From NCBI GenBank assembly GCA_039881145.1, contig JAYKKI010000008.1, positions 34,544,501 through 34,608,500 on the forward strand: a DNA stretch of 64,000 nucleotides, in the 5' to 3' direction. Each line of letters starts with the position of its first letter. Position 1 is the first letter of the stretch. Both the position numbers and the translations under genes were made by a program. A model generated the notes under the pieces. That model searched no databases. It saw only the letters and a list, made by a program, of their open reading frames with translations, and was not told where the DNA came from. This document shows positions 1 through 13,794 of the stretch, piece by piece. The stretch comes from Druceiella hillmani (taxonomy: Eukaryota > Arthropoda > Insecta > Lepidoptera > Hepialidae).

Positions 1-2907
1 CACTTCATATGTAGTAATGAATTGCACATTGCTTTGCGCTAGATGTATGCCGCATTTATTTTTTGTATGTTTTGGAGAAGAATCCAGTGAAGTTTATTCG
101 AAAAACGAACATATACTATTGCATTGAAATATTCAAGAATCACACAAAAACTATTGGATTGATTAGAACAGAAGTTTTACGGGAATAATTCTCGGGGTCC
201 AAATTAAAAATATTTCTAACTTTTGTTCCTTTCTAATATTTCCTAAAGGTAATACGCCTCAATGTAAATAATACGTCCGATATTTAAATATGAGTTATAA
301 ATCACTTAATTATGCAAATCACATAATTACGTATAAACGTCAAATATTAAATTCCGCAATACATTTGAACACATACAATAAAGTGTTGGTGTTAATTAAC
401 ATTCTACTATACATAATTAATTTATAAATTACAATTCAATGTACTAGACGAATTATATATTCTACAATGTACGTATACTATGATTAAACCCTATATCTGA
501 CTATATAATTGATATATAGCAAATTTGAGGCGTTATTGTAGAAGATATGGGAGAAATCAGTCCAATAAGCACATAGGGAGCTTTGCTAAGCGACTTCAAA
601 TATATTGTTTCTAACAAATATTGTATTTTCATTAAGTTTGTCCACTTTAGCTCAAAATTTACAAGCTTCAGTTATTATATATACGTCTTTAAAATTATTA
701 GAGGTGAAAACAATGAAACCGTCGGTAGCGACATACCTACTGATATATTTAAGTATTTTAACAACACGTTCTATTATATTCAGAAAGCTGCTCAATAAGT
801 CTTCAAGAAAATTGCGCTTTTCTATGACGTGGCAAATACTCTCATCATATTTATTTTATTAAATAATAACCGCTAAAGAAAAGATTTCGATTAGAGAATA
901 TGGACAATTACATTTTGACTGATGTTTTTTTATTCTTTATTTTTTAAATGGATACAAATTGTTTCTGTGATAGTAACATCTCCAGCTCCAGTAAAATCTT
1001 GTAAGTCCAATTTCTGGAAATCCGTCTGCTATGACGGATGTTTCCATAATTATAAAAATTTAAATATCTTTAGAACATTTTATTTAACCACATAAAAATT
1101 ATCATGTATTATTAATAACGTATTAAAATATAGTTCAGTAATTATTAATAGAATTTTTTTCTCGTTGAGAAAATCATGTTTTCCAAGATCAAATCATTCT
1201 GAAATATCGATAGAAACAATTTTGGCGTAGTAGAATCATTAAAAATGTGTAAGTTTATATTTTGTGCTGATCGACAGTATTTTGAATTCGAAATAATCTC
1301 AAAAGTGCATCTACTAAAAAAAGTAGAAAAAATTTAAAAAATATTTGCTATTAACACTTAATAAAATTTTCTCCTAACTTGAGACTAGAGTGTATTAAGA
1401 TATATCGAATAATCCAAACTCAACCTATTTTTTTATTATCGTATCATAATTTTTGGAGGGTTTTTATAGATTTAAAGGGTTTTTTTACTTTTTATTTTGT
1501 TGCATATAAACAATATTCTTGTTTAATTTCGATTAATGAAATAGACATTTTTCTGATATATTGAAGGCTGTGTAAAATTTTAATGACGATTCAATTAAAT
1601 AATTCCTAATTTTCCTCATAACTTAAGTATTTGAAGTAATTTACATTTATCCTTTTACGAATTATAATTTAGTATAGTTAATCGACTTTCAGCTTTAACA
1701 CCATTATCTTCACACAGACAACGTCAATGAATAAAAAGATAAACGCGTTATTTGCTCCATCATTCAAACCCGCAAGTCATTGATGCAACAGGTATATAAA
1801 TATTACTTAGCAAAATGAAAACTTATAAATTTGACTCTTTTAATTCTAGCCAATCTACAGCAGAACACTGATTCGTTTTTATCCATTATGTATGAGTTTA
1901 ATAGAAGAAAGTCATTTTTATTGGTATGTGACAATTATTGCACTTATATCTTGGGAACATAGAAAAGGTTATCATTATGTGAACTATGCTTAGTGGAGTT
2001 TGAAGATATTCCATTTTCTGACATTCAAAATATAAAATGTGTCAATTTGTTTGAGTATAACATTTAAATGGATATTTCGGCCTAATTAATTTAAAGGGAA
2101 TCTAGCATTTGATGACAATGAAAGATTCTGTCATAAGTCCAAGCCACACTGCAACTGATATGATGATATAATATTACTAGCATATGATGATAAAGCCATA
2201 ATAATTTTTGGAATTGAAAATATTTCTCTGTAGAATATTATTTACAGTGACAAGATTATAATATCTAATAGCTTACGAAACCCAGTAGTCTCTGAACGAA
2301 TTTGTCATTTCAATATCCTAGTGACAATAATTTACTTCATGTTCGATGGCGGTTGATGAGGTTCTAACAAAAGAAGTTGAAATTTGATTCAACCGAATTA
2401 CCGCTGTGACTATTGCGTTTAGTAAAAAATGTTTAATCATAATTGCATTAGTTTACCATAGAGAAACTAACGTATATGAACATGATGTGTAGTTTTATTA
2501 GCTTATTGCAATAATTTTAATAAAACATTACTTTTTGATTCTTTGCGACTGAATATAGTAAAAGCGTCTTTAAAAATTTAAGTAAATATCATATCTATAA
2601 ATCAGTGATGTACTGGTAATTAGTAATTTTGAAATCTCGTCGTAACCGAATACCGGTATTTAAATTAAGGCGATTAGATTCACATATTAATCTAAGTGCA
2701 TCGAGACACGTAAATAGTGAATTTACTCTCGATTCCCAACTTCTTTAAAAAATTAACCATTAAAGTTTGCGAGATAAAACCAACCAAGTGACTGAGTTAG
2801 AGTTTTGCATCTAATTTTTTTAAAAATTATATCTATCCAAACACAGTCGTTGCGAATAAATATTAGATTTCATCGCTTTAATAACCAGACTACAGCAGAG
2901 CGATTGA
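1..2907. other. gene-free AT-rich stretch
   Basis: No open reading frame here has recognisable domains; the short ORFs are AT-rich and end quickly. I see no RNA gene or long repeat. Nothing further can be supported. Confidence 0.6.
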
Positions 2908-3072
2908 AAGTTACCAGACTTTCAGGATTTGCTGAAGCCGTGTTATGGGGATGTTAAAATTTCATCGAAACGTTTTGTGTAAAGAAGAAACGCTAGTAGT
3001 AAAGGATTCAACTTGGTTGTGCACTACCATGTATCCATATGTACTTCTTTCTCTATATATTTAAATTGTTTA
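2908..3072 (+). repeat. left arm of a diverged inverted-repeat element
   Basis: This segment reads, with substitutions and small indels, as the reverse complement of about 3962-4118. Shared landmarks in the same order are TACCAGA, TTTGC, TTATGGGG, GAAACGTTT, GTAAAGAA, TTGGTTGTGCACT, GTACTTC and CTCTATATATT. The arms are about 160 bp and the spacer about 0.9 kb. The divergence indicates an old fold-back or MITE-like element. No coding content was recognised in the arm. Confidence 0.7.
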
Positions 3073-3961
3073 TTTTAGATTTCAAAATAAGTTTTTTTTT
3101 AAATAAATTATGTTAGCCTTAAAATGTAGATATACGTCAAAATAATAAATTAAGACAATACGACGTCTCCCCGCGGGGTCTTTTCACTTTGAGCACTCGA
3201 TTCCGGTACTGAGTACATTTAGATTTAAATTTATTGCATTAGAAAATAATAGACTATGAATAAGTGGTATTATGGTGAACCCAAGTAAAGTTTTGTAAAT
3301 AAATAACTATGAATACTGTGATATGAATTTTGAATATCCGGGAAATATTGTTTTTCGTTGTTCATATATCATTAACCGTTTATCATTCTACGAAGTACCA
3401 GTAAACATTCATCAATCAGCGTTGTAATAAGATCGCAGTATTATAAATATAATGCAGAAATAATATTATAAAAGTATTACAAAATATACGGGACAAAGAA
3501 AATAGAAACGACAAAACAAGGAAGATAGAAAACAAGGTTGCAAGGATCTAGTGCGTGAAAAGAACAGCAATACTATTTTGTCTCATAAAACTTCTGCATC
3601 ATCATGAAAGTAGATATCTCAAGTTCCTCAGACCCAATAGATTATAAGAAAGAAAAAAATCAGCCATGGATATGAAGATAGAATGGGTAAATTCTATAGT
3701 TTACCCATCCTTCCAATTGCCTCATCACACAGTAATGTCTATTCCATATTGGTGATTTAACGACTTTCAATAACTCTTTAGAAAATGGTTACTTAAGTTA
3801 TGGTTTAAGATATGTGCAACTCGGTGTAAATTTTTATTTTCTTGATGGCAAAGGCAAATAAAGTAGGAGTTTTAACATTAACTATTCCTGGTTCTCAAAC
3901 TTTAGAATAATACAAGGTACAAATTTGAGAGACCGAATATAAAACATAATATTACTTGAGT
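3073..3961. other. spacer of the inverted-repeat element
   Basis: AT-rich spacer between the two arms. No ORF of note and no transposase motif. It contains a short CCCCGCGGGG palindrome near 3171. Confidence 0.5.
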
Positions 3962-4118
3962 GTATCTTCAATATATAGAGCATGAAGTACGAATGAATGC
4001 GCATCAGTGCACAACCAAATTGCATTCTTTACCAGTAGAGTTTTTTCTTTACCCGAAACGTTTCTATAATTTTTAACCCCCCACCCCCATAATACGGGTT
4101 CTGCAAATCTGGTACCAT
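3962..4118 (-). repeat. right arm of a diverged inverted-repeat element
   Basis: Inverted partner of 2908-3072; see that entry for the shared landmarks. A C-rich run (around 4077-4086) is a local expansion not present in the left arm. Confidence 0.7.
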
Positions 4119-6229
4119 ATAATACTAAACATAAAGATATCCTCGAGTACCTTTATGTTTAATATTTAAGAAATCTTTATAAAATATTATGTAGTTTTTA
4201 GTACTCGTGTTTGCATACCTTATGTAATTTTTCTATTCGTATCTATATCTAATGCTATTAGTCTAATTAAAGCTTGCAGCTATCTGAAGTCAAGAGAAAT
4301 AAACTACTCCCTAGATAGCGTATTCTTTGGATCGTTAAGTAGATAAATAAAGCTTTAGAGGTATAAGGGATTAAGGGTTATCCCGAGACGATATACGCGA
4401 TTGTAATCCAATTTGTATCCACTTTTGTTCTAGTGTTGAATTGTGGTTTAATTCATTTTCTTAAGTTTCTTTTAATTTAGTTAGAGAGTTATTAATCTGA
4501 TTACTTTTCGACTTTATGAAGTATTTCGTTTCTCATATGATATCAGTGACGTTGTTCACTTTAACACTTTAAGTATCTTAGAAATTTTAAACACATTTAT
4601 ATAACACTCATAATTTTATTCCTACTTTCCGAAAAAAATTGTGCTAAGTTATACATTTTCATAAATTTTAAATTTCCTTACTTTTGGATGCGTTTCGCAA
4701 GCATCCCTAGTATCGGACAGTTAGGTTAGGTTAGGTTAGGTTAGGTTAGGGATAAAAATGAGTTATTTAAATTTTTTATATTTGAAAATTAAAAAAACCA
4801 TATCCATTACCCCTGTAAATAGTAATAGTGACTTAATCATCAACGTATGGCCATCGTTATTATATAATCAAAACGGTATATACTCCAATGCGACTAACTG
4901 CGGTTTGTTTAAGAAAAAAAAACTGTCTGACAGGGGTAAAAGTCCCACTACGAGGGTTCTGTATACCTTTAAGTATTTATAAACATTAAAGGGTACATAG
5001 CGTTTCTAATTGTACGCTTTAAAAATATAAATTTGTACCATATTGCCTATCGTAGCTTTCACGGGCGTCCAAACAAAATATAAAAATATATAATTCAACA
5101 TAGAATATATAATTCCACATTTAACTATTCTGTATAACCTCTCATTATGCTGATTTTCAACATTTCAGGTCCAGCGGGATATATAAATAAAAATAACACT
5201 TTATGTTGTATTCATATAAGTCATATTCATATCTTTTTGTTGCGTAAACAAACACCACAAAAAAACCTGATTTGTAGTAATGTCAGGTTAATACGCTCAG
5301 TAAACAATATCAATATCAACTTGATATCTTAAGTCATTTCTAATAAAAAGGGTATAACCCTTTCCGTTTCTTTTTCATTATGATAGATAGCACCTGAAAA
5401 TTGAAACAGCCTAAATTAATAATAATATGCACATAGTGTAGGTGCACACATCGAAACAAGTAAAATTTCTAGTTTAAAAAACTGATAAACACGTTTTCTT
5501 AACGCTTTTAGACATATCAAACAAACATAAACTCAATGGGTTTACTGTTAAACTGCAAAAATTGACTAATTTGTTTAGTCTTACTCGTTAGTAAGTTCCA
5601 AGATTATCAGATTTTTTGGTTGCAATATATAATCAAAGGGCTTGTACAACCAAATAAAACGAGACCGATAAAACGACAAATAAAACGAGACCGAACGCAG
5701 TGATTTCACTGTTAGTCATTAAGAAATTATTATCACTACCTCCTCTTCCATCATTATATTAGCTCCGTGGTATTCTATTATTATATTGTATTTAAAATTG
5801 CATAAGTTTCCAAAGTTTCAAATCGACACAATAATTGGAAATGGATGAACATCGACTTATTCAATTTGTTACATATATAGTTACATACAAATGAAGTTAA
5901 TAGGAGCCTATTAAAAAATTACGTGAGAAATAGAATAATACATACTTGTATATTATTACATTAATATAAGGGTATGTAGTATATTTTCTTCAAGCGTGAA
6001 TCAAAAAAGTGTGAAATGTGGTCTCGTATCCTATGTCAAACATTAGAATTAACATTATTTTGCCTCATTTATTTTGATTTTATTCTTTCTTCCTTTGAAA
6101 GAAGAGTGAAGGACGGGTTGAACATCGAAACCTGTGGTAGGTAGATGATCATCTTTAGTTGGGTGGTGCAATGCTAAATTCATAGTAATATATATATTAG
6201 GCTCATAAATACATACACACACACTTGTA
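4119..6229. other. gene-free AT-rich stretch
   Basis: Apart from the TTAGG block at 4721-4750, I see only AT-rich sequence with short non-conserved ORFs. A short local duplication of AATAAAACGAGACCG occurs near 5654-5695. Confidence 0.5.
4721..4750 (+). repeat. interstitial (TTAGG)6 telomere-type repeat
   Basis: Six exact head-to-tail copies of TTAGG, the canonical telomere unit of most insects and other arthropods. Flanking sequence on both sides is ordinary, so this is an interstitial telomeric tract, not a chromosome end. It may mark a repaired double-strand break or simply a short microsatellite. Confidence 0.9.
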
Positions 6230-6246
6230 CATATATATATATATAT

Positions 6247-6335
<89 letters not shown>
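6230..6335. repeat. (TA)n microsatellite
   Basis: Roughly 105 bp of alternating TA with a few C or A interruptions. ORFs reading YIYIYI across it are artefacts. Confidence 0.95.
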
Positions 6336-7327
6336 AGTACAAATTGAAAGCTACATAAAAGAAAATAAATATTAACATAGTCATACAAATCTAATATGGA
6401 AACCAATTTATCTGGGTATGGAAACCAACACTTTTTAATTTTTTTCCAATCAAAACCTAAGTACGATAGTTCACTTAGTAAAACGAATGCCTAATTAAGC
6501 TTATTTATATTAATAAACATCTACGCCGAAGAATTAAATCAATCTGAAATCATTCATAATTCCCTTCATCATCAATCATTCATAACACTTCATAATTCCA
6601 TTGTGTAAAGTTTATTTTTAAGTCTTGACCAAAATATATGGAAATATTGGTAGAGAAGGCTTAGAAATAAAATTTTACGCTAAAGAATATATGCACATAT
6701 TTGAACAATTAATTAAATTTTGCTCTTAAAGAATATTGTTTTAAATAAGAGATAAGATATATTGGTGATATTGGATTATATCGTTAATGCAAGCAACATT
6801 TCATCATCACTTTCACTTTGGCTTTGTATATCCATAGAAGGTAGAGGGGAAATGCAACTAATCTCGAGGTAAAATACTGAATCTTAATATTATTTATATG
6901 CTGTACTATTATTATAACTATTTATTACATTTCAGGTTTCATAAAGAAATTAACACTGATATTTCGAGCATTGCAGTAGGTCAGTCTTATTCTTATATTT
7001 CCACAGTTCTTACTGGACTTGTTAACAATAATTATGACAATAGCATCATAGCTAAATATAGTCAAATATACTTACTGAGGGACCTTGACTGATGAGGTCT
7101 GCTCTTGTCTAAACTCTACCAAACAGACATGGTGTGTAATGGGCATTTAAATATACGATAAAATAGACAAAAGTAAATAAAAAGTACAAGTATTATCTAT
7201 ATACACATTAAATCAATTACTAATTCTGACAATAATTCCATACAGAGGTATGTATGGCTATTTTAGGCTGAACATGGTAACAGATGAAGTTGTGTTTAGT
7301 ACAACATAAAATCACGAGCAAAATTGC
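6336..7327. other. gene-free stretch
   Basis: AT-rich sequence with no recognisable coding, RNA or repeat content. Confidence 0.5.
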
Positions 7328-7691
7328 GCCCGTAATTCCAAAATCAACTTGGACTGATAACATAACACTTGTTTAAAAGATGTTTTGGGATTGTGTAGAA
7401 AAGTTATCTTTAATAGAAAAATGTATGCTAAAATGACAGAAGACCAAGAGCAAAAACATTTTCCGATAATCTTTTGAAAATTGGAAACGATACCTATTTG
7501 TAAATTCGTACAGCTGTAAAGTTATTTTAACAGAAAAATCAAAAAAGTTTGTGCGCTTACAGACCGAAACTACCTGAATAAAAATGGTTTGTGTGGGCAA
7601 GCAATTTTAATAAAAAGGGTGACGTAATCCAACGAATAAATGAGCGGATACCGATGCAATCAGCGGAAGAAAAAATATACAAGTCGATAAA
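7328..7691 (+). pseudogene. Helitron helicase fragment, inverted copy
   Basis: This segment is a close reverse complement of 9369-9733, inside the Helitron relic on the minus strand. Here the coding sense is plus. Reading frames give pieces such as FSDNILKIG-like and [17 protein letters not shown], which match the late helicase region of Helitron RepHel proteins (the FxDxLLxIG and NEINExxLxxxPGExxxYxSID region). Frames are broken by stops. The copy starts and ends abruptly, and its downstream end runs straight into a (TA)n tract, so it looks like a local inverted duplication and not a separate insertion. It has no coding function now. Confidence 0.8.
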
Positions 7692-7714
7692 TATATATAT
7701 ATATATATATATAC

Positions 7715-7778
<64 letters not shown>
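7692..7778. repeat. (TA)n microsatellite
   Basis: TA array with a few TACATA interruptions, directly abutting the end of the inverted Helitron fragment. Confidence 0.95.
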
Positions 7779-8240
<462 letters not shown>

Positions 8241-8600
8241 TCTTATAGAATTATATAGGACCAGTCATCTAGTGCGTTACTTCGATCGATATTTGAAAGA
8301 ATAAGAAATAGAAAACTTATTAAAAAAATGTATATTTACAAACAAATTTATATATACATAAAATGAAACAGAAAAGATTGAAGACTATTAAGCTCATACA
8401 CCGCAAATAATAATATATATGAAGCTGAAATCTTTCTCTTTCCTTTTTTGATTTTACTTATCTTTCCAAATCTTTTTCTTCTTTTATTTATATAGCAACT
8501 AAAAACAAATTACACATTATGTACCATAGCACATGAATAACGATCATAAATATTACCTTCATAAGTAATATTTGGTATATGCTATTCACACTATAGAGAA

Positions 8601-8604
<4 letters not shown>

Positions 8605-8647
<43 letters not shown>

Positions 8648-8660
8648 AATATATATATAT

Positions 8661-8691
<31 letters not shown>
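8605..8691. repeat. (TA)n/(CA)n compound microsatellite
   Basis: TA array with an internal ACACACAC block around 8661-8672. Confidence 0.9.
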
Positions 8692-8849
8692 AATTTTAAA
8701 AGTCGTAGAAATTCTATAAATCTGGTTAAATTTCTGCTAAGAACATCATGTTACTCTTTAGTACATACGTATATTTTTTTCTAAATGTAATGTAGAAGGC
8801 ATTAAAAGTCTATTTTTTATCTTTATTCTTTTTTAGGTGTACACAAATA

Positions 8850-11730
8850 TTTTACATACTGAGTAATTTCGTCAAAATACTTTCACATCCAATACATTTG
8901 GGATTTGTTGTCTGGCGTATATAAAAATCGATTTTCTGCTTGTCCGACATGTGATAGAGAAACATAAAGTTAACCACATAAGAAACGAGATCCTTTCAAA
9001 TTACTCTACAATAGTGGAACGTTTGTACTTGCGTCTTCTTGATTGTTACTGTAAACTAACTTACTGGAAATTGTAATAGATTAAAACAAATTTTGAAATT
9101 GCTTTAAATCAACCGAACTCTTGGCACGAAAACTGACTTCCTTTTTCTTTGTCGTTGGGATTATTGCCTCAATAATGTTGTTAATTAATTGTTGCATGCG
9201 TAATCTTGAGTCATTACATAATTTTAGCGATTTAAGATTTCGTAATAGTATAATTGGCGTTCCGTTTCTTATGTATGCAAATGCGTACTCGATGGATTTG
9301 ATGAATTAAAAATTTTATTGGAAAGTTAAATTCTGTCGTTCACATTTTCATCTTGATCCATCATTGTGTTTATCGACTTGTATATTTTTTCTTTCGCTGA
9401 TTGCATCGGTATCCGCTCATTTATTCGTTGGATTACGTCACCCTTTGTTGCTTGCCCACACAAACCATTTTTGTTCAGGTAGTTTCGTTCTGTAAGCGCA
9501 CAAACTCTTTTGATAAGTTGATTTTTCTGTTAAAATAACTTTACAGCTGTACGAATTTGCAAATAGGTATCGATTCCAATTTTCAAAATATTATCGGAAA
9601 ATGCTTTTGCTCTTGGTCCTCTGTCATTTTAGCATACATTTTTCTATTAAAGATAACTTTTCTACACAATCCCAAAACATCTTTTAAACAAGTGTTATGT
9701 TATCGGCCGGAGTTGATTTTCGAATTATAGGCGATGTCTGCCGAAAATCTTCTGATAGTAGCAATAAAATCTTTCCTCTTGTTCTTGCGTTTTTCCGAAG
9801 AACCTATATTATTTTATCTAGAGCTTCAAAAGATTCCCTATGGGCCATTGTACACTCGTTAGATTTGGTAATTCTTCTTCGCATTGAAAGCTGACCACGT
9901 TCCAGAAATCTCGTTACATCACGTACTGTTTTGTTCAGTTATATTTAACGGTAATTCGTATTTGGCGTTTTTTCTGCTCTCCAATATGGTGACTGCAATT
10001 CCAGATGACGCCAATGCTAATGCAATTTGCTTTTTCATTGTAATTTAATCTGGAATTAAAGTAATATAACATCATTTTACCAGTCATCCCTGGTATATTC
10101 AATAAGTTAATTCTTTCTTCATCCGTTTCAATACGATTTATGATCTTATCGATTTATGATCTTACCGCTGTGTTTGCGTTAATTTTGCTCATTTTCTTTG
10201 ATGTTGCAATGCAATTCTTTTATGCTATAATTGAGTTCTTTCGTCAATTCAGAACAAATTGCGTATAATTTATTTGGCACGACAGGTCTTTCTCAAAGTT
10301 GATTGCTCATCGCTAAACTTCCATCGTCTAACATTATTAGGACTTCATTATTTATATATTCATTTAAAATGTCAATAAAATTTTCTAATAGACCACGGCT
10401 CTGATATGCCTCCCGATGCGTTTCACAAATATAACCGTCTACTGTTCAAATATCTTTAAACAATACTGGTTTGCGCATTTTGTGAAGTAGTAGACATAAG
10501 TAAAATACTTTGCGCTTCTTCAATGAACCGTGAGCATTATCTTTGACCGATAGAATTATCTTTGAATTCACCCACAAATCCTTCCACCGAAATTCCTCTC
10601 TTTGATCGGTTAAATTTTCTTTGTGATGTATCGAATGTATAGTAATTGAGATTTTTTGTATAGAACAACGTTTTTGCAAACAGGTCATTTTGGCACAATT
10701 CAAACAATGGAGTCAGGGTCATCTGCACGGATTGGTTTCCAGCTTTTCGTGCTGTTTCACTTCTCAAATACACATTGTAAATTCTGAAGATGAACTGCTA
10801 AATAAAAAACTTATGTGTATCTGTCGTGAATTAGAAAATTTAATAAACGCCTCATTACTATTAATATGTCATCCCATCAGATATCCTAAAGTTTTGTCGC
10901 CATATCACTGCCTTAGTTATATTTTGGAACACATATTTAAATGAAATGACAAAATTGTAATATTCTACGTTGACGTGTACTTGAAAGATTCTCGGTAATA
11001 ATGGATTGTACGGCACGGACCATTGATTATCAATTTCAACTTCTATGCCATTTCTCATCTTGATATTCGCCGTTCACTTTCCTTCACTGGTTGACCTGTA
11101 TCCGTATTTTGAATAGCAATATGTAACCGTTTGTGTTTCACCCTAAAATGCTCTAGACAAACCCTTTGAGCATTTGTTGCCTTTCAAATATATTAATTTT
11201 AATATGTAAAAGAAACAATTGGTCAAAGCCGTACTGGAGAGCATTTTTTAATGATGGCATATTAACTACTTCAAATGATCCAGTTACCATATTGTTTACA
11301 ATTATTTCATTCAGTACAGAGTCTTGGGCCCAATTTGGAAATTCAGAATATGATGTCTTCGATTTGATTCCAGTGAATTTTTTCTTTAAGCTAAATTGAA
11401 GTGTGTGAGTGTGACAAGCCTTTTTTACCATTCAATTGAGTACACCAAGTAAATGAGATCTCCAAAAATGCGACTCTTTCCAATCGTTTCAATGGATTCA
11501 ACTTGTTTTCATCTGAACACTCGCTCAATTATGTCATATTTATCAGTTGGCGTTGGGCTATAATGTAACTAATTTTTAATATACTTCTACGATCAATTAC
11601 ATTTATTCGCAGTAAGCAAAACGAGAAGGCCCTGCTTTCTAACACAAGCCATCGCATCTTGTGCATATTCGTACCTATGCCTGGGGCTACCGGTTAACGT
11701 AGAAGGTAAAATTACTAATGTCACGAAATT
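8850..11730 (-). pseudogene. degenerate Helitron Rep/helicase (RepHel) gene
   Basis: Read on the minus strand, fragments in shifting frames line up in order with the Helitron RepHel protein. Near 11680-11722: VILPSTLTGSPRH then QDAMA..VRK (family form VILPSTFTGSPRYM, QDAMAIVR). Near 11400-11480: IGKSRIFGD..Y.VYSIE and CHTHT, the HUH nuclease region. Near 11000-11050: VEIDNQWSVPYNP and HVNVEYYN. Near 10590-10720: LFELCQNDLFAKTLFY and FNRSKRG. Near 10075-10125: PGMTGK, a worn Walker A. Near 9990-10030: ALASSGIAVT. Near 9370-9440: [17 protein letters not shown]. Near 9130-9280: NGTPIILLRNLK, LCNDSRLR. Near 8900-8970: a worn QLYVSLSHVG. Helitrons move by rolling-circle replication. Many stops and frameshifts make this copy dead. 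I did not find the terminal TC, or the CTRR end with its hairpin. Confidence 0.88.
9369..9733 (-). repeat. arm of a local inverted duplication inside the Helitron
   Basis: Reverse-complement partner of 7328-7691. The two arms are about 365 bp each and are separated by about 1.7 kb that includes three TA/CA arrays and the 3' end of the helicase gene. Confidence 0.88.
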
Positions 11731-12741
11731 TTCATCATCTGATTAGTGGTTTTCATTATTTCATCCTCTTTGTTTCCCATAAAATAAACTTGTAACAACT
11801 TTCTTATTTTATTTGGCATTGGACATAGGAACTCAATTTAGTGATCTTTTTATGCTTAAACTTAAATCACCCGACTAAATCCTTTCCTTCCGGTTATTGC
11901 TCTTTTTCTAAATCAAGTCATTTCAAAGCATGCGTAATAAAGTCAAGAATATTGTAAAAAGTATTTTGATTCTGGTGTTTCTCCGTCCATATATTTAAAG
12001 AATTTAAATTCAATTTAGTGCTGATAATCTAATTTTACCACTTGGGTAGTCTTTATATAGGGTTTTTTTGCTTAATTTACATACTTTATACATAAAATTA
12101 TTTATTTTGTAAACATCCAAGTGTACCATTCCATCTAATACTACACTTGGATGTTCATTATAATCTTTAGTTGAGTCTTAATGAAACGCTTCGTTTTCAA
12201 GACTGTATTTCAATTGCCTCGTTCGAACACAGAATGTACAATTGTATCCAAAAGTTATGCTTCAACCTGCTCCCCTAACCGAACGTTAGTAATTCTCTCT
12301 CTGTCCGTTTAGTATTTACTCGTAGCAATGCTAGATAAATTTCTCTTTTTCCTTTGGTTTCATTTTTCTGTGTCATATCTTGTCTTTTCCATACGGTTGA
12401 AGATCGCGAAAATTCACTCTTACGCTTCGATGTTTTTTTTTATGTGTTTTTAATTTTTCTATTTTATGCATTCGTTATTTCATTTACAATTTATTGTTCG
12501 AAAAAAAATTTCTCAGTTTATTTTTTTATCTGTACCCCCTTATTTATAAAAAGTCAATTGAACTAGCTTGAAGACTAGCGTCAATATTTCATGATCACAT
12601 AGTATACAATTGGAAACTTGGGGCCACTACCGCACATAAACACCTGCTGTCTGTCTGCGACACATGATATATAAAGTGGAAAAGTATTTTGTTTGTTACT
12701 TATTTACTTCTTCTTTACTCATAATTATCATACAACTAGAT
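11731..12741. other. gene-free stretch upstream of the Helitron core
   Basis: A fragment near 11755-11830, on the minus strand, may still be Helitron N-terminal coding (YFMGNKEDEI-like), but it is too worn to assign. The rest is AT-rich with nothing recognisable. Confidence 0.4.
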
Positions 12742-12802
12742 AAAAAAAGTTAAGGGTGTAAAATATATGTAAAACATATATTTTACACCCTTAACTTTTT
12801 TT
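12742..12802. repeat. perfect palindrome, 28-bp arms, 5-nt loop
   Basis: Bases 12742-12769 are the exact reverse complement of 12775-12802, with a five-base loop TAAAA. The core of each arm is TTAAGGGTGTAAAATATATG or its complement. It could be a young template-switch palindrome or a miniature fold-back element. Its perfect match implies recent origin or selection on the hairpin. Confidence 0.95.
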
Positions 12803-13794
12803 CAGGTGGTTATATCTCATGGTATCTAAGAAAATTGGCTTTAAAAATAAAAAAAATTAAATGTATTGCCTATTGTATCTTCTGTAAGCATAATGAGATG
12901 GGAAATATTTAAAAAATTATAACATTTAGAATCATCGTTACATTTTTGCAACAATTATTGCGTGGGCTTCTAAAAACCTACATTATTTTTCAAAGTTTTG
13001 ATGTGAAAAATAATGTGGATGTAATGAGTTGAAAATTAATTAAGAAGGATTTTATATTAAATTACAGGTTGATTTAAAATAATACTTAGTTTTCATTTCG
13101 TCTCTTTACCCAATCAGAAGATATGATCTATTTGTCTAAAATGTTATTCTGGTTTCAAGATTTATAATGTAATTATGTTGCTAGATTTAGTACTAGACAG
13201 CATACATTTGACTGTTACGTACTTTGTTTTTTATATATAAAATAAATTGTAGAATTGACGTGTCTTCAACTTAAAAGTATTTACGAAAAAGCTGTTATGT
13301 AATCATAACAAAAGTAATACAAGATAATGTTGTTCTTTTTGTTTTAGGGATATTTGTCCATTTATTTGTTGGCGCAATACTCGAAATCAGCTCAAAGGAT
13401 AGGCTATATTATAGCAATTGACTGAATGATATAATGGCATAAAAAAGATTTGGCAGTTTGACGCTTCAAAAAAAGTTTACTTTTAAGATTATTATTATTA
13501 TTTATGGGGTTAGGTTTATTCATTTTAAAATTAATTTAAAAATATATTCTAAAGACTTGCTGTAAAATATTGTTCTAGTAGCAATAAGTCCGCCATATGT
13601 ATCAGTTGTGTATATTGAAGCATGGAAATAAATAAATATAAGACCTCATAGGAAAGAAGTCGCGAAATTTATTAATCTTACCCACACTTCTTAGAAGGCC
13701 TCGCCACACACTTTCCATTATTTTTTATTATACTAGTACTCACAAACTTCTTAAGTACTTAGTACCCACAAAGTGAATTATGATATTAACTCTT
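12803..13794. other. gene-free stretch
   Basis: AT-rich sequence without recognisable content. Confidence 0.5.

Noticed and set aside
6115..6160. AACATCGAAACCTGTGG considered as another hammerhead-like copy
   Set aside because: The CUGANGA half of the core is missing and no stem I can be drawn.
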